Source: Bradyrhizobium hipponense (lineage in GTDB: Bacteria > Pseudomonadota > Alphaproteobacteria > Rhizobiales > Xanthobacteraceae). Taken from it: a stretch of 43,530 nt of DNA. Below the pieces are notes generated by a model. It saw only the letters and a list, made by a program, of their open reading frames with translations. It was not told where the DNA came from and searched no databases. The stretch spans positions 1 through 43,530 of the forward strand of contig NZ_VSTH01000192.1 of NCBI RefSeq assembly GCF_008123965.1, given 5' to 3'. Within the stretch, counting starts at the first letter, position 1; each line of letters opens with the position of its first letter. A program made the position numbers and the translations under genes. Shown here piece after piece: positions 1-10,196 of the stretch.

Positions 1-15
1 CATGGAATCGGTCGT

Positions 16-189
16 CTAGTCATCCTGACTGCGCTGGCCGTCTTGTTGCTGGCCGGGCTTTTCGCCCTGGCGCTGCGGGGCCTGCTGCTGCTGTCCGGAT
101 TTCTGGCCACCGCCCTGCTGCTGCCCGGGGCGCTGCTGGCCGGGGTTCTGAGTCTGCTGACCCGGAATCTGGTTCTGCTGCTTCGTCAT
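16..189 (-). CDS. Small Gln/Pro/Gly-rich protein of unknown function
   Basis: A 57-residue ORF made almost only of Q, G, P, N, K, R and S, with loose repeats of the form PGQQ. The frame stays open upstream, but I place the start at the ATG ending at 189 because an AAGGGAG Shine-Dalgarno element lies about 9 nt before it. Further upstream the frame has an unrelated composition. There is no signal peptide, membrane segment or recognisable fold, so the product is probably disordered. Short Gln-rich ORFs of this kind are known as hypothetical proteins in rhizobia; I cannot assign a role. It is divergent from the liv operon, with 274 bp between them. It could be a chance ORF, but the good ribosome site and strong compositional bias argue for a real gene. 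Confidence 0.55.
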   Translation of the reverse strand: MTKQQNQIPGQQTQNPGQQRPGQQQGGGQKSGQQQQAPQRQGEKPGQQQDGQRSQDD

Positions 190-463
190 CGGGGGAAACT
201 CCCTTGTTGAACGTAAGAGCGCAACAACGACCGGCACCTGATTTGGTTGCCCGCGGAACCGGGTTCCTCGCTGGTGCGGAACCGAGAAAACGACGTCCGC
301 GGCGAAATGAGCTCTGCAAAACCCCAATGGCCGGGGATGGCCAGTTGCGGGCGCCAGTTCCCTCCTGTTACAAAACGGGAAGAATGCTCAAGGGCTGCCG
401 GGGCCCAAGAACTCTTTCTCAAGAGCTCCCTTTGAGCGGTGTCAGGTTTGGGTACGGCAGCCT
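190..463. other. Intergenic region between the Gln-rich ORF and livH
   Basis: This 274-bp divergent spacer should hold the promoters of both flanking genes. I found no convincing sigma-70, sigma-54 or EcfG-type element, no clear operator palindrome and no credible coding frame in it. Overlapping short ORFs here lack ribosome sites. Confidence 0.4.
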
Positions 464-1381
464 ATGGATTACTTCACCCAGCAGCTCATCAACGGCCTCG
501 TGCTCGGCTCAATCTACGGCCTGATCGCGATCGGCTACACGATGGTCTATGGCATCGTCGGCATGATCAACTTCGCCCATGGCGACGTCTTCATGATCGG
601 CGGCTTCATCGCGCTGATCACGTTCCTTCTGCTGGTCTCCACCGGCCTCACTGCGGTCCCGGTGATCCTCTTGATCGTGATCCTGGTCTCGATGGCGATC
701 ACTGCGCTCTATGGCTGGACCATCGAGCGCGTCGCTTACCGGCCGCTGCGCCACTCCTTCCGCCTCGCCCCGATGCTGTCGGCGATCGGCATGTCCTTCG
801 TGCTCACGAACTACTCGCAGGTGGCGCAAGGGGCGCGCGTCAAGCCGATCCCGCCCCTCATCACCGGCGGCTATACGCTGCATGAGAGCGCGGCCGGCTT
901 CGTGATCCAGCTCTCCAACATCCAGATCGTGGTGGTCATCACCACCATCGTGCTGCTGGCGATCTTCACCTGGCTGGTCTCGCGCACCCGGCTCGGTCGC
1001 GACATGCGCGCCTGCGAGCAGGACCAGACCATGGCGGCGCTGCTCGGGGTCGATGTCGACCGCACCATCTCCATGACCTTCGTGATCGGCGCCGCACTCG
1101 CCGCCGTCGCGGGCCTGATGTATCTGCTCTACTACGGCTTGGTCGATTTCTTCATGGGCTTCGTCGCCGGCATCAAGGCATTCACGGCCGCCGTGCTCGG
1201 CGGCATCGGGTCGCTGCCGGGCGCCATGCTCGGGGGTCTCGCAATCGGCCTGATCGAAACGTTCTGGTCGGCCTATTTCTCGGTCGAGTACAAGGACGTC
1301 GCGGCGTTCTCGATCCTGATCGTCGTGCTGATCTTCATGCCGACCGGCCTGCTCGGCCGTCCCGAAGTCGAAAAAGTCTGA
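464..1381 (+). CDS. livH: Branched-chain amino acid ABC transporter permease LivH
   Basis: A 305-residue polytopic inner-membrane protein with the LivH family opening (GLVLGSIYGLIAIGYTMVYG, then INFAHGD) and the later EAA-like GLL/DVDR region near residues 190-200. Length is normal for LivH. It would form the membrane channel of a branched-chain amino acid importer together with LivM. It is the first gene of a tight operon livH-livM-livG-livF, with only 11 bp to livM. The ATG at 464 is the natural start because hydrophobic sequence follows within a few residues, although the Shine-Dalgarno match is weak. The family assignment is firm. Substrate specificity (Leu/Ile/Val or other amino acids, or even urea or amide-type ligands, as known for some relatives) is not decided by sequence alone. 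Confidence 0.95.
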   Translation: MDYFTQQLINGLVLGSIYGLIAIGYTMVYGIVGMINFAHGDVFMIGGFIALITFLLLVSTGLTAVPVILLIVILVSMAITALYGWTIERVAYRPLRHSFRLAPMLSAIGMSFVLTNYSQVAQGARVKPIPPLITGGYTLHESAAGFVIQLSNIQIVVVITTIVLLAIFTWLVSRTRLGRDMRACEQDQTMAALLGVDVDRTISMTFVIGAALAAVAGLMYLLYYGLVDFFMGFVAGIKAFTAAVLGGIGSLPGAMLGGLAIGLIETFWSAYFSVEYKDVAAFSILIVVLIFMPTGLLGRPEVEKV

Positions 1382-1392
1382 CGGACCGCCGC

Positions 1393-2714
1393 GTGACAGC
1401 CATCCCGCACGAGACCACCCACGCAAGCCGCACCGCCGGCATCGCCTACATCCTGAAAAAGTCCCTCATCAGCGCGCTGGTCGCGCTGGTGCTGTTCTCG
1501 CTGATGGTCGGTGTCCGCACCGAGGCGGGCTCCGAGGGCCAGCTCACCTATTGGACCCGTTTCGGCGAGGTCGCCGCCCTCGTCGCCGTCGTGTTCGGCG
1601 GCTCGATCGTGATCGAGCTCTTGCGGCAATGGATCGGCCCCAACGGCACCGACAGCCTGGTGCCGCCTGCTGTACGCAGCGGCATGTCTTTTCTCGGCCG
1701 CTACCTTGCGCCGGCGCTTTTGATCTTCACCTTCCTGGTGCCGGTGATCTTTTATGACCAGCGCTACATCCTCGACCTCGGGATCCTCGTCCTCACCTAT
1801 GTGATGCTGGGCTGGGGCTTGAACGTGGTGGTGGGACTCGCCGGTCTGCTCGATCTCGGTTACGTCGCCTTCTACGCGGTAGGCGCCTACTCCTACGCGC
1901 TGCTTGCCACCAATTTCGGCTGGTCGTTCTGGATCTGCCTGCCGCTCGCGGGCATCCTTGCGGCGTTCTGGGGCGTGCTGCTCGGCTTTCCCGTGCTGCG
2001 CCTGCGCGGAGACTATCTCGCCATCGTCACGCTCGCCTTTGGCGAGATCATCCGCCTTGTCATCATCAACTGGCAGTCGCTGACCGGCGGCCCCAACGGC
2101 GTCTCCAGCATTCCCCGCCCCTCCTTCTTCGGCATCCCGCTCGACAACAGCGACAACGGCCTCGCTGCCAGGCTCGGCATCGAGTATTCGCCGACCCATC
2201 GCATCGTCTTCCTGTTCTATGTGATCCTGGCGCTCGCACTCCTCACCAATTGGGTGACGATCCGCCTGCGCCGCCTGCCGATCGGTCGCGCCTGGGAGGC
2301 CTTGCGCGAGGACGAGGTCGCCTGCCGCGCGCTCGGCATCAACACCACGACCACGAAACTCACGGCGTTCGCGACGGGTGCCATGTTCGGCGGCTTTGCC
2401 GGCGCGTTCTTCGCCACCCGGCAGGGGTTCATCAGCCCGGAATCCTTCACCTTCCAGGAATCGGCACTGGTGCTCGCCATTGTCGTGCTCGGCGGCATGG
2501 GATCGCAGCTCGGCGTCGCGCTTGCGGCGCTGGCCATGATCGGCGGCTTCGAGCTGTTCCGCGGCCTCGAGAACTACCGCATGCTGGTGTTCGGCATGGC
2601 GATGGTGCTGATCATGATCTGGCGGCCGCGCGGCCTGATTGGCCATCGCGCACCGACCGTGTTTCTGACCAAGGCACACGCGATCTCCTCCGACCTCGTC
2701 AAGGAGGGGCACGG

Positions 2715-2718
<4 letters not shown>
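1393..2718 (+). CDS. livM: Branched-chain amino acid ABC transporter permease LivM
   Basis: A 441-residue multi-pass permease starting with GTG. The N-terminal ~110 residues carry extra hydrophobic segments typical of long LivM proteins. The core from about residue 115 has the family hallmarks: VMLGWGLNVVVGLAGLLDLG, then FPVLRLRGDYLAIVTLAFGE and the cytoplasmic loop RAWEALREDEVACRALGIN that contacts the ATPases. It pairs with LivH to form the translocation pore. Its TGA overlaps the ATG of livG (ATGA), which indicates translational coupling. No truncation or missing segment is seen. Confidence 0.95.
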
Positions 2719-3544
<826 letters not shown>

Positions 3545-3548
<4 letters not shown>

Positions 3549-4279
3549 CCGCTCCCCTGCTCGCGATCCGTGGCCTGCGCGCCGCTTACGGCAAGATCGA
3601 GGCGCTGAAGGGCGTCGACGTCGAGATCAAGGCTGGCGAGATCGTTGCTCTGATCGGAGCCAACGGCGCCGGCAAGTCAACGCTGATGATGACGATCTTC
3701 GGCAAGCCGCGCGCCCGCGCCGGCCAGATCCTATATGAAGGCCGCGACATCACCGACGTGCCCACGCACGAGATCGCACATTTGCGCATCGCGCAATCGC
3801 CGGAAGGACGGCGCATCTTCCCGCGCATGAGCGTGGCGGAAAATCTCCAGATGGGAGCGGACGCCACCGGCGGCACCGAGGCCGAACGGGACGCGACCTT
3901 GGAGCGCGTGTTCGCGCTGTTTCCGCGGCTGAAGGAACGCTATGCCCAGCGCGGCGGAACCCTGTCCGGCGGCGAGCAGCAGATGCTGGCGATCGGCCGC
4001 GCCTTGATGAGCCGTCCCCGCCTGCTCCTGTTGGATGAGCCCTCGCTCGGCCTGGCTCCGCTGATCGCCCGTCAGATTTTCGATGCGATCCGCACCCTGA
4101 ACCGGCAGGACGGCCTGACCGTCCTGATCGTCGAGCAGAACGCCAACCACGCGCTCAAGCTCGCCCATCGCGGTTATGTCATGGTCAATGGCCTGATATC
4201 GCTGGCCGGGACCGGCGCCGAATTGTTGCAGCGCCCCGAGATTCGCGCCGCCTACCTGGAAGGCGGCCGGCACGGCTGA
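3545..4279 (+). CDS. livF: Branched-chain amino acid ABC transporter ATP-binding protein LivF
   Basis: A 244-residue ABC ATPase starting at a GTG that overlaps the livG TGA (GTGA). It has Walker A GANGAGKST (residues 38-46), signature LSGGEQQMLAIGRAL, Walker B LLLLDEPSLGLAP and the LIVEQN H-loop region of LivF. Length is normal. It is the last gene of the permease/ATPase block. A 169-bp gap separates it from the binding-protein gene, which probably has its own promoter or is read through at a different level. Confidence 0.96.
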
Positions 4280-4448
4280 GTCCGCCCGGGAACGCCCGCG
4301 CAGACCCGCGTGCGGCCGAATGAGGCGAATATCTCGGCCAATGCCCGTATTTTGCCGGTGACTTCTCCGCAATTTCATTCGAGAATGGCGCCGGTTTGGA
4401 TCGGGCGTGCCCGGCAACTCCCACAGGCGACCACCCGCGAGGTATCTC

Positions 4449-5567
4449 ATGAAATCACTGAAGCTCATCGGTCTGGCATTCGGCGCGTCGATCGCGCTGT
4501 CGAGCGCAGCGTTCGCGCAGGATGTCACCATCGCAGTCGCCGGCCCGATGACGGGCGGCGAATCCGCCTTCGGCCGCCAGATGAAGAACGGCGCCGAGAT
4601 GGCCGTGGCCGACATCAACGCCGCCGGCGGCGTCAACGGCAAGAAGCTCGCGCTCAACATCGAGGACGACGCCTGCGATCCGAAGCAGGCGCGCTCGGTC
4701 GCCGAGAAGATCGCCGGCGCAAAAATCCCGTTCGTGGCCGGACATTATTGCTCGTCGTCGTCGATCCCGGCCTCGGAGGCCTATGCCGACGGCAACGTGC
4801 TCCAGATCACGCCGGCCTCGACCAACCCACTGTTCACCGAGCGCAAGCTGTGGAACGTGGCACGCGTCTGCGGCCGCGACGATCAGCAGGGCCTGATCGC
4901 GGCGCAGTACATTGCCAAGAACTTCAAGGGCAAGAACATCGCGATCCTCAACGATAAGACCACCTACGGCAAGGGTCTTGCGGACGAGACCAAGAAGGCG
5001 CTCAACAAGGCCGGCATCACCGAGAAGATGTACGAGTCCTACAATAAGGGCGATAAGGACTTCAACGCGATCGTCTCGCGCCTGAAGCGCGACAACATCG
5101 ATCTCGTCTATGTCGGCGGCTACCATCAGGAGAGCGGCCTGATCCTGCGCCAGATGCGCGACCAGGGCCTCAAGACGATCCTGATGGCCGGCGACGCGCT
5201 CGCCGACAAGGAGTACGCCTCCATCACCGGTCCGGCCGGTGAAGGCACGCTGTTCACTTTCGGCCCCGATCCGCGCAACAAAGCGACCGCGAAGAAGATC
5301 GTCGACGCTTTCAAGGCCAAGAACATCGACCCCGAGGGCTACACGCTCTACACCTATGCTGCGATGCAGGTGTGGTCGCAGGCGGCCAAGAAGGCCGGTA
5401 CCACCGACGCCAAGAAGGTCATGGCGGCGATCAAGGCCGGCAAGTGGGACACCGTGATCGGCCCGATCGAGTATGACGCCAAGGGCGACATCAAGCAGAT
5501 CGATTATGTCGTCTACAAGTGGGATGCCAAGGGCGGCTACACCGAGATCAGCGGCCAGGGCACCTGA
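4449..5567 (+). CDS. livK: Periplasmic branched-chain amino acid binding protein (LivK/LivJ type)
   Basis: A 372-residue type I periplasmic binding protein. I chose the ATG at 4449 because it begins a classic signal peptide (MKSLKLIGLAFG..., likely cut after AFA near residue 23), while the longer frame from 4407 adds a charged, Pro-rich stretch with no role. The mature protein opens with the family motif VAGPMTGGESAFGRQMKNGAE. Two cysteines, in DDACDP and GHYCSSSS, match the disulfide of Leu/Ile/Val-binding proteins, and SSSSIPAS contains ligand-contact serines. It delivers substrate to LivHMGF encoded just upstream. A strong hairpin terminator follows the stop. Exact ligand preference is not readable from the sequence. 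Confidence 0.95.
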   Translation: MKSLKLIGLAFGASIALSSAAFAQDVTIAVAGPMTGGESAFGRQMKNGAEMAVADINAAGGVNGKKLALNIEDDACDPKQARSVAEKIAGAKIPFVAGHYCSSSSIPASEAYADGNVLQITPASTNPLFTERKLWNVARVCGRDDQQGLIAAQYIAKNFKGKNIAILNDKTTYGKGLADETKKALNKAGITEKMYESYNKGDKDFNAIVSRLKRDNIDLVYVGGYHQESGLILRQMRDQGLKTILMAGDALADKEYASITGPAGEGTLFTFGPDPRNKATAKKIVDAFKAKNIDPEGYTLYTYAAMQVWSQAAKKAGTTDAKKVMAAIKAGKWDTVIGPIEYDAKGDIKQIDYVVYKWDAKGGYTEISGQGT

Positions 5568-5605
5568 AGCCTCGCCGGGATCGAGCCACGATACAATCAC
5601 CACCA

Positions 5606-5630
5606 CGCCCCGGCTTGTCCGGGGCGTTTC
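5606..5630 (+). terminator. Rho-independent terminator after livK
   Basis: A perfect 8-bp GC-rich stem (CGCCCCGG at 5606-5613 and CCGGGGCG at 5619-5626) with a 5-nt loop is followed by TTTCGCCTTT. It lies 38 bp past the livK stop and 20 bp before the end of the convergent receiver gene, so it may serve mainly livK. The T-tract is imperfect, as is common in high-GC genomes. Confidence 0.8.
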
Positions 5631-5645
5631 GCCTTTGCAGGACAA

Positions 5646-6032
5646 TCAGACGGCCGCCGGCAGCTCGTCGCCCGCCGCGGCCTGCGCCTTATGGAGCGCT
5701 CGCAAAAGATCGTTCGGCCGAAACGGCTTTTGCAGACAGACCACGTTGGCGAGGTGGGGCGACTGTTCCATGAAATCGAGCGCCGTCATCCCGGACACCG
5801 CAACGACGGGGAGTCCCGGCACACGCTCGCGCAGGACCGCAATAACCTCGACCCCATTGGTGTCGCCGAGGAAAATGTCCACAATGACCGCGTCGAAGGA
5901 TGCCTCGGTGAAGGCCTTCAGCCCCGCGGCGCCGCAGTCGGCCTCCACGACCTCGTAACGGTTGACCCGGAGCACGATCGCAACCATCGCGCGGACGTCC
6001 TTCTGGTCGTCAATGATGAGAACGCGAGGCAT
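5646..6032 (-). CDS. Stand-alone CheY-like response regulator receiver
   Basis: A 128-residue receiver domain with no output domain. Visible residues are the acidic pair D8/D9, the phospho-acceptor D52 (VDIFLGD), S80 in VAVSGMT and K102 in LQKPF. The ATG ending at 6032 has GGGAG about 9 nt upstream. The longer frame to 6212 adds a stretch that looks like intergenic DNA. It is divergent from a hybrid histidine kinase and convergent with livK. A receiver-only protein next to a hybrid kinase suggests a phosphorelay or a diffusible output target. That pairing is inferred from position only. Confidence 0.9.
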   Translation of the reverse strand: MPRVLIIDDQKDVRAMVAIVLRVNRYEVVEADCGAAGLKAFTEASFDAVIVDIFLGDTNGVEVIAVLRERVPGLPVVAVSGMTALDFMEQSPHLANVVCLQKPFRPNDLLRALHKAQAAAGDELPAAV

Positions 6033-6215
6033 GGGGAACAACTCCCGGATATTTGAGATCAAAATCGTATGATCCAAACCTGGAACCTGCCGCAGCGGAG
6101 GGGCATTATGACACCACCCTGTAAAGCGCATCTTACCCGGTCCCCATTCCGCGTTCCCACTAAAATTAAGTAAGCTGTAACCTTTGGTTGTGTCTCGGCC
6201 GTTTCCGTTCACGAT

Positions 6216-9083
6216 GTGTGCCCAGAACCGCTACCATGGACGCAAAACTATCGACCGGATGAGATGGCGCTGATGCTCAAGACCCATCTACAAGACGTGG
6301 ACCTGCCAGCGACAACCGATCGAAGCGCATTTCTGTCGACGTTGCCGGCCACCCAGACAGACCGCACTGCAGCAACGGCGATCGTCGGCGTTTCCGCAGT
6401 CCTTTTCGCGCTGGCCGTTCCCTTCGCCGGTATCCCGCTGCTGCCAATGCCCGCCTTCGTGGCGAGCTACCAATCCGCCCTCGCCGTCGCCGATATCGTC
6501 ACTGCGGTCCTGCTGTTGTCGCAGTTCGTGGTGTTGCGGACGCGAGCGCTGCTGCTGCTCGCGACCGGCTATTTGTTCACCGCCGCCGCGGCGCTGGTCC
6601 ACGCCCTCACCTTCCCCGGGCTTTTCACGCCGACAGGCCTTTTGGGCGCTGGCCCGCAGACCACCGTCTGGCTCTACATGATCTGGCACGGCGCCTTCCC
6701 GCTATGCGTGCTGGCCTATGCCTGGCTAAAGGACGCCGACGGCGGTGTCAGGATCGCGGGCTCGGCAACCAAAGCGATCTGCGCCAGCGTGCTCGGCGTC
6801 GTTGCCGCCATCATCGTCTTCACCTGGATCCTCACCGCCGGGCGCGACATGCTTCCAGTCCTGCTGCGCGACGGCCGCTACACGCAGGTCATGATCGGTG
6901 TGGTGTCCTTTGTGTGGTCCTTGAGCTTCGCTGCGCTCGTCTCGCTGTGGTTCCGCCGCCCGTATTCCGTGATCGACGTCTGGCTCATGGTCGTGATGTG
7001 CGCGTGGCTGTTCGACATCGCGCTGTCGGCGATCGTCAACGTCGCCCGGTTCGATCTCGGCTTCTACGCCGGCCGCCTCTACGGCCTCTGCGCGGCGACC
7101 TTCGTGCTTGCGGTACTGCTGATCGAAAACGTCCGCCTCCAGTCGCACACGGTGAGGCTTGTCGGCAGGCTGCGCCAACAATCGGCTTCGGAGCGTGACT
7201 ATTACGGCAAGCGCCTCGCGCTCTACGGCGCCGTCGTCGAGTCTGCCAATGACGCCATCATCACGAAAACGCTCGACGGTATCATCACGGGCTGGAACAA
7301 GGCCGCCGAACGCCTGTTCGGTTATTCCGCCGCTGAGGCCATCGGCAAGTCGATCGACATCATCGTGCCGCAGGATCGGAGGGCCGAAGTCCGGGGCATC
7401 CTCAACCGGGTCGGCAGCAACGAATCGATCGCCCAGCACGAGACGGTCCGGATCCGAAAGGATGGTCGTCCGCTCGACGTCGTCCTGAATATTTCTCCGC
7501 TTAAGACCGACAGCGGCGAGATCATCGGCGTCTCCAAAATCGCGCATGACATCACGGAAGAGAAACAGTCCAGGGAAAAGCTGCGCCGCGAGATCGAGGA
7601 GCGTCAGCGCATCTTCGAGACCTCGCAGGACCTGATCCTGGTCACCGACGGTTATGGCAATTTCATCCAGGTGAGCCCGAGCGTGAAGGAAATCCTCGGC
7701 CTCAACCCGGAGGACATGATCGGACACAGCGCGACCGAATTCATCCATCCCGACGACCTCGAGAAGACGCGGGGCGAGATGCGCGCGGCACGCCGCGGCC
7801 AGATCAAGCGCAGCTTCGAGGCACGTTACTACCATTACGACGGTCACGAGGTCACGCTGAACTGGATGGGCACCTGGTCGGAGCCCGTGAAGCGCCATTT
7901 CTTCATCGGCCGCGATCTGACCGACAAGCAGGCCGCCGAGGCCCAGCTCCGGCAGGTCCAGAAGATGGATGCTATCGGCCAGCTGACAGGCGGCGTTGCC
8001 CACGATTTCAATAACGTGCTGACCGTGATCACCGGCACGATCGGTATCCTTGGCGACGCCGTCGCCGACCGGCCCGAACTCGCCGCCATCACCAAGCTGA
8101 TCGATGACGCCGCCGAACGCGGCGCGCAACTGACCAAGCACCTGCTCGCCTTCGCCCGCAAGCAACCGCTCCAGCCGCGCGAAATCGATGTCAACGCGCT
8201 GGCGCTCGAGGCCGCCAAGCTGCTGCATCCCACCCTTGGCGAGCAGATCACCATCAACCCGCAGCTCACCGAGGACGCCTGGCCGGCGCTGGTCGATCCG
8301 AACCAGCTCACCTCCGCCATCCTCAATCTCGCGCTGAATGCGCGCGACGCCATGCCTGAAGGCGGTACGCTGGTGCTCGAGACGCGCAACATTTTTCTCG
8401 ACGACGGCTATGCCAGCATGAATGCCGACGTCACTCCCGGCAATTACGTCATGATCGCGGTGAGCGACACCGGCGCCGGAATCCCTGCCGAGCTGATCGA
8501 CCGGGTGTTCGATCCCTTCTTCACCACCAAGGAGGTCGGCAAAGGGACCGGCCTCGGGCTCAGCATGGTGTTCGGCTTCGTCAAGCAGTCCGGAGGCCAC
8601 GTCAAGATCTACAGCGAGGAAGGCCACGGCACCAGCGTGAAGATCTACCTGCCGCGCTCAAGCGGCGTGCAGGAGACCGAGTTCGAGGCGAGCAAGAACG
8701 TACCCATCACCGGCGGCAACGAGAAGATCCTGATCGTCGAGGACGATGCGCTGGTGCGGCAATATGTGGTGACCCAGATCAAGAGTCTCGGCTACACCGC
8801 GCTCGAAGCTGCCAATGCGGCCGAGGCCCTCACCATCATCGATGCCGACAACGGGATCGACCTGCTCTTCACCGACATCATCATGCCCGGCGCCATGAAC
8901 GGCCGGCAGCTCGCCGACGAGGCGGCACGGCGGCGCCCCGAGCTGAAGACGCTGTTCACCTCAGGCTACACGGAGAACGCCATCGTCCATCATGGCCGGC
9001 TCGACTCCGGCGTGCTGCTGCTGGCAAAGCCCTACCGCAAATCCGAGCTCGCCAAGATGCTCAGGACAGCGCTGGCGAGTTGA
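6216..9083 (+). CDS. Membrane-bound hybrid histidine kinase (MASE4-like, PAS, PAS, HisKA, HATPase, receiver)
   Basis: A hybrid sensor kinase of up to 955 residues. Residues ~50-305 hold several hydrophobic segments resembling the MASE4 membrane sensor. PAS domains lie at ~335-455 (FGYSAAEAIGKSID) and ~463-580. The dimerisation domain has the phospho-acceptor H596 in GGVAHDFNNVLTVITG, the ATPase domain has GAGIPAELIDRVFDPFFTTK and GTGLGLSMV, and a C-terminal receiver has D843/D844, phospho-acceptor D887 and K in LAKPYRKSE. The start is uncertain: GTG at 6216 gives the longest frame, while ATGs at 6264 and 6273 are possible and neither has a clear ribosome site. The divergent receiver gene is the obvious candidate partner. 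The signal sensed is unknown. Confidence 0.9.
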   Translation: MCPEPLPWTQNYRPDEMALMLKTHLQDVDLPATTDRSAFLSTLPATQTDRTAATAIVGVSAVLFALAVPFAGIPLLPMPAFVASYQSALAVADIVTAVLLLSQFVVLRTRALLLLATGYLFTAAAALVHALTFPGLFTPTGLLGAGPQTTVWLYMIWHGAFPLCVLAYAWLKDADGGVRIAGSATKAICASVLGVVAAIIVFTWILTAGRDMLPVLLRDGRYTQVMIGVVSFVWSLSFAALVSLWFRRPYSVIDVWLMVVMCAWLFDIALSAIVNVARFDLGFYAGRLYGLCAATFVLAVLLIENVRLQSHTVRLVGRLRQQSASERDYYGKRLALYGAVVESANDAIITKTLDGIITGWNKAAERLFGYSAAEAIGKSIDIIVPQDRRAEVRGILNRVGSNESIAQHETVRIRKDGRPLDVVLNISPLKTDSGEIIGVSKIAHDITEEKQSREKLRREIEERQRIFETSQDLILVTDGYGNFIQVSPSVKEILGLNPEDMIGHSATEFIHPDDLEKTRGEMRAARRGQIKRSFEARYYHYDGHEVTLNWMGTWSEPVKRHFFIGRDLTDKQAAEAQLRQVQKMDAIGQLTGGVAHDFNNVLTVITGTIGILGDAVADRPELAAITKLIDDAAERGAQLTKHLLAFARKQPLQPREIDVNALALEAAKLLHPTLGEQITINPQLTEDAWPALVDPNQLTSAILNLALNARDAMPEGGTLVLETRNIFLDDGYASMNADVTPGNYVMIAVSDTGAGIPAELIDRVFDPFFTTKEVGKGTGLGLSMVFGFVKQSGGHVKIYSEEGHGTSVKIYLPRSSGVQETEFEASKNVPITGGNEKILIVEDDALVRQYVVTQIKSLGYTALEAANAAEALTIIDADNGIDLLFTDIIMPGAMNGRQLADEAARRRPELKTLFTSGYTENAIVHHGRLDSGVLLLAKPYRKSELAKMLRTALAS

Positions 9084-9144
9084 GCGCGGCGCATGCGTGC
9101 GCTATCGCTTCAGGCCAACCGCCTGGAGCGCAGGAGTGCCGCCC

Positions 9145-10161
9145 ATGAAAAACCTTCTCACTGATATTGCCGGTGTCCGCGTCGGCCACGCCGAGGATGC
9201 GAAACTCGCCTCCGGCACGACCGCGATCATCTTCGATTCGCCAGCGGTCGCGGCGATCGACGTCCGTGGCGGCGGCCCCGGCACGCGCGAAGTCTCGCTG
9301 CTCGACGTCGCCAATACGGTCGAGCGCGTCGACGCGATCACGCTGTCGGGCGGCTCGGCCTTCGGCCTCGATTCCGCAGGCGGGGTCCAGGCTTGGCTTG
9401 CCGAGCAGGGCCGCGGCTTTCGGATCCGGGAGGCCGTGATCCCGGTCGTGCCGGGCGCTATCGTCTTCGACCTGCTCAATGGCGGCGACAAGGCCTGGGG
9501 CCGCTTCTCGCCTTATCGCGATCTCGGCTACGCCGCGGCTGCGGCAGCCGCTGCCGGCAACGACTTCGCGCTCGGCAGCGTCGGGGCAGGCCTCGGCGCC
9601 ACCACAGCCACCCTCAAGGGCGGCCTCGGTTCGGCCTCGGCGACGATGCGGAGCGGCGTCAAGGTCGCCGCCATCATGGTCGTCAACGCAGTCGGTAGCG
9701 TCACCGTCGGCACCGGCCCCTGGTTCTGGGCCGCGCCGTTCGAGCAGAACGGTGAGTTCGGCGCCCGCGGTCTGCCTGAAAAGTTCACGCCAGACATGCT
9801 GGCGATGCGCATCAAGGGCGGAGCCGCCGCAAACGCCGGCGAGAACACCACGATCGGCCTCGTCGTCACCGACGCCATCCTGACCAAGGCGCAGGCCAAG
9901 CGGCTCGCGATGATCGCCCAGACCGGTTTTGCCCGAGCGATCTATCCGGTGCACGCCCCGCTCGACGGCGACGTGCTGTTTGCCGCAGCCACCTGCGAGA
10001 AGCCGATCGAGCCGCTGGTCGAGCTCACCGAACTCGGCATGGTCGCGGCCAACGTTGTTGCGCGCGCGATCGCCCGCGGCGTCTACAACGCAACGGCGCT
10101 GCCATTCCCGGGCGCGCTGCCGGCGTGGAAGGACCGGTTCGGCTCGCAACCAAACGCCTGA
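9145..10161 (+). CDS. P1-family (S58, DmpA/NylC-like) autoprocessing peptidase
   Basis: A 338-residue P1-family peptidase of the N-terminal-nucleophile type. Family members are made as one chain and cleave themselves into two subunits, the new N-terminal Ser/Thr being the nucleophile. Recognisable blocks are ITDIAGVRVGHA-like opening (here LLTDIAGVRVGHAED), GGGPGTREVSLLD, LSGGSAFGLDSAGGVQAWL, GSVGAGLGATTATLKGGLGS and VVNAVGSVTVG. The last block, with S185, is a plausible cleavage region, but I cannot fix the exact residue. AGGAG lies 8-9 nt before the ATG at 9145; the frame open from 8992 overlaps the kinase gene and is not the start. Known relatives cleave N-terminal D- or beta-amino acids or nylon oligomers; substrate here is unknown. 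Confidence 0.88.
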   Translation: MKNLLTDIAGVRVGHAEDAKLASGTTAIIFDSPAVAAIDVRGGGPGTREVSLLDVANTVERVDAITLSGGSAFGLDSAGGVQAWLAEQGRGFRIREAVIPVVPGAIVFDLLNGGDKAWGRFSPYRDLGYAAAAAAAAGNDFALGSVGAGLGATTATLKGGLGSASATMRSGVKVAAIMVVNAVGSVTVGTGPWFWAAPFEQNGEFGARGLPEKFTPDMLAMRIKGGAAANAGENTTIGLVVTDAILTKAQAKRLAMIAQTGFARAIYPVHAPLDGDVLFAAATCEKPIEPLVELTELGMVAANVVARAIARGVYNATALPFPGALPAWKDRFGSQPNA

Positions 10162-10196
10162 TACAGCGTTGTTGCGACGGGCCAAGGTGCACAGTC

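Noticed and set aside
1..3. CAT at the left edge that could be the ATG of a minus-strand gene running out of the window
   Set aside because: Only three bases are inside the window and no ribosome site stands at a suitable distance.
1273..2712. Long minus-strand open frame opposite livM (479 codons)
   Set aside because: Rich in Arg, Asp, Glu, His and Gly as expected from the antisense of a high-GC membrane protein gene; no domain, no ribosome site.
6084..6108. GGAAC-N17-CATT resembling an EcfG promoter upstream of the hybrid kinase
   Set aside because: The -10 part deviates from CGTT and the distance to a certain start codon is unclear.
6726..8627. 633-codon minus-strand frame opposite the hybrid kinase gene
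   Set aside because: Mirror-frame shadow of the kinase; no recognisable motifs.
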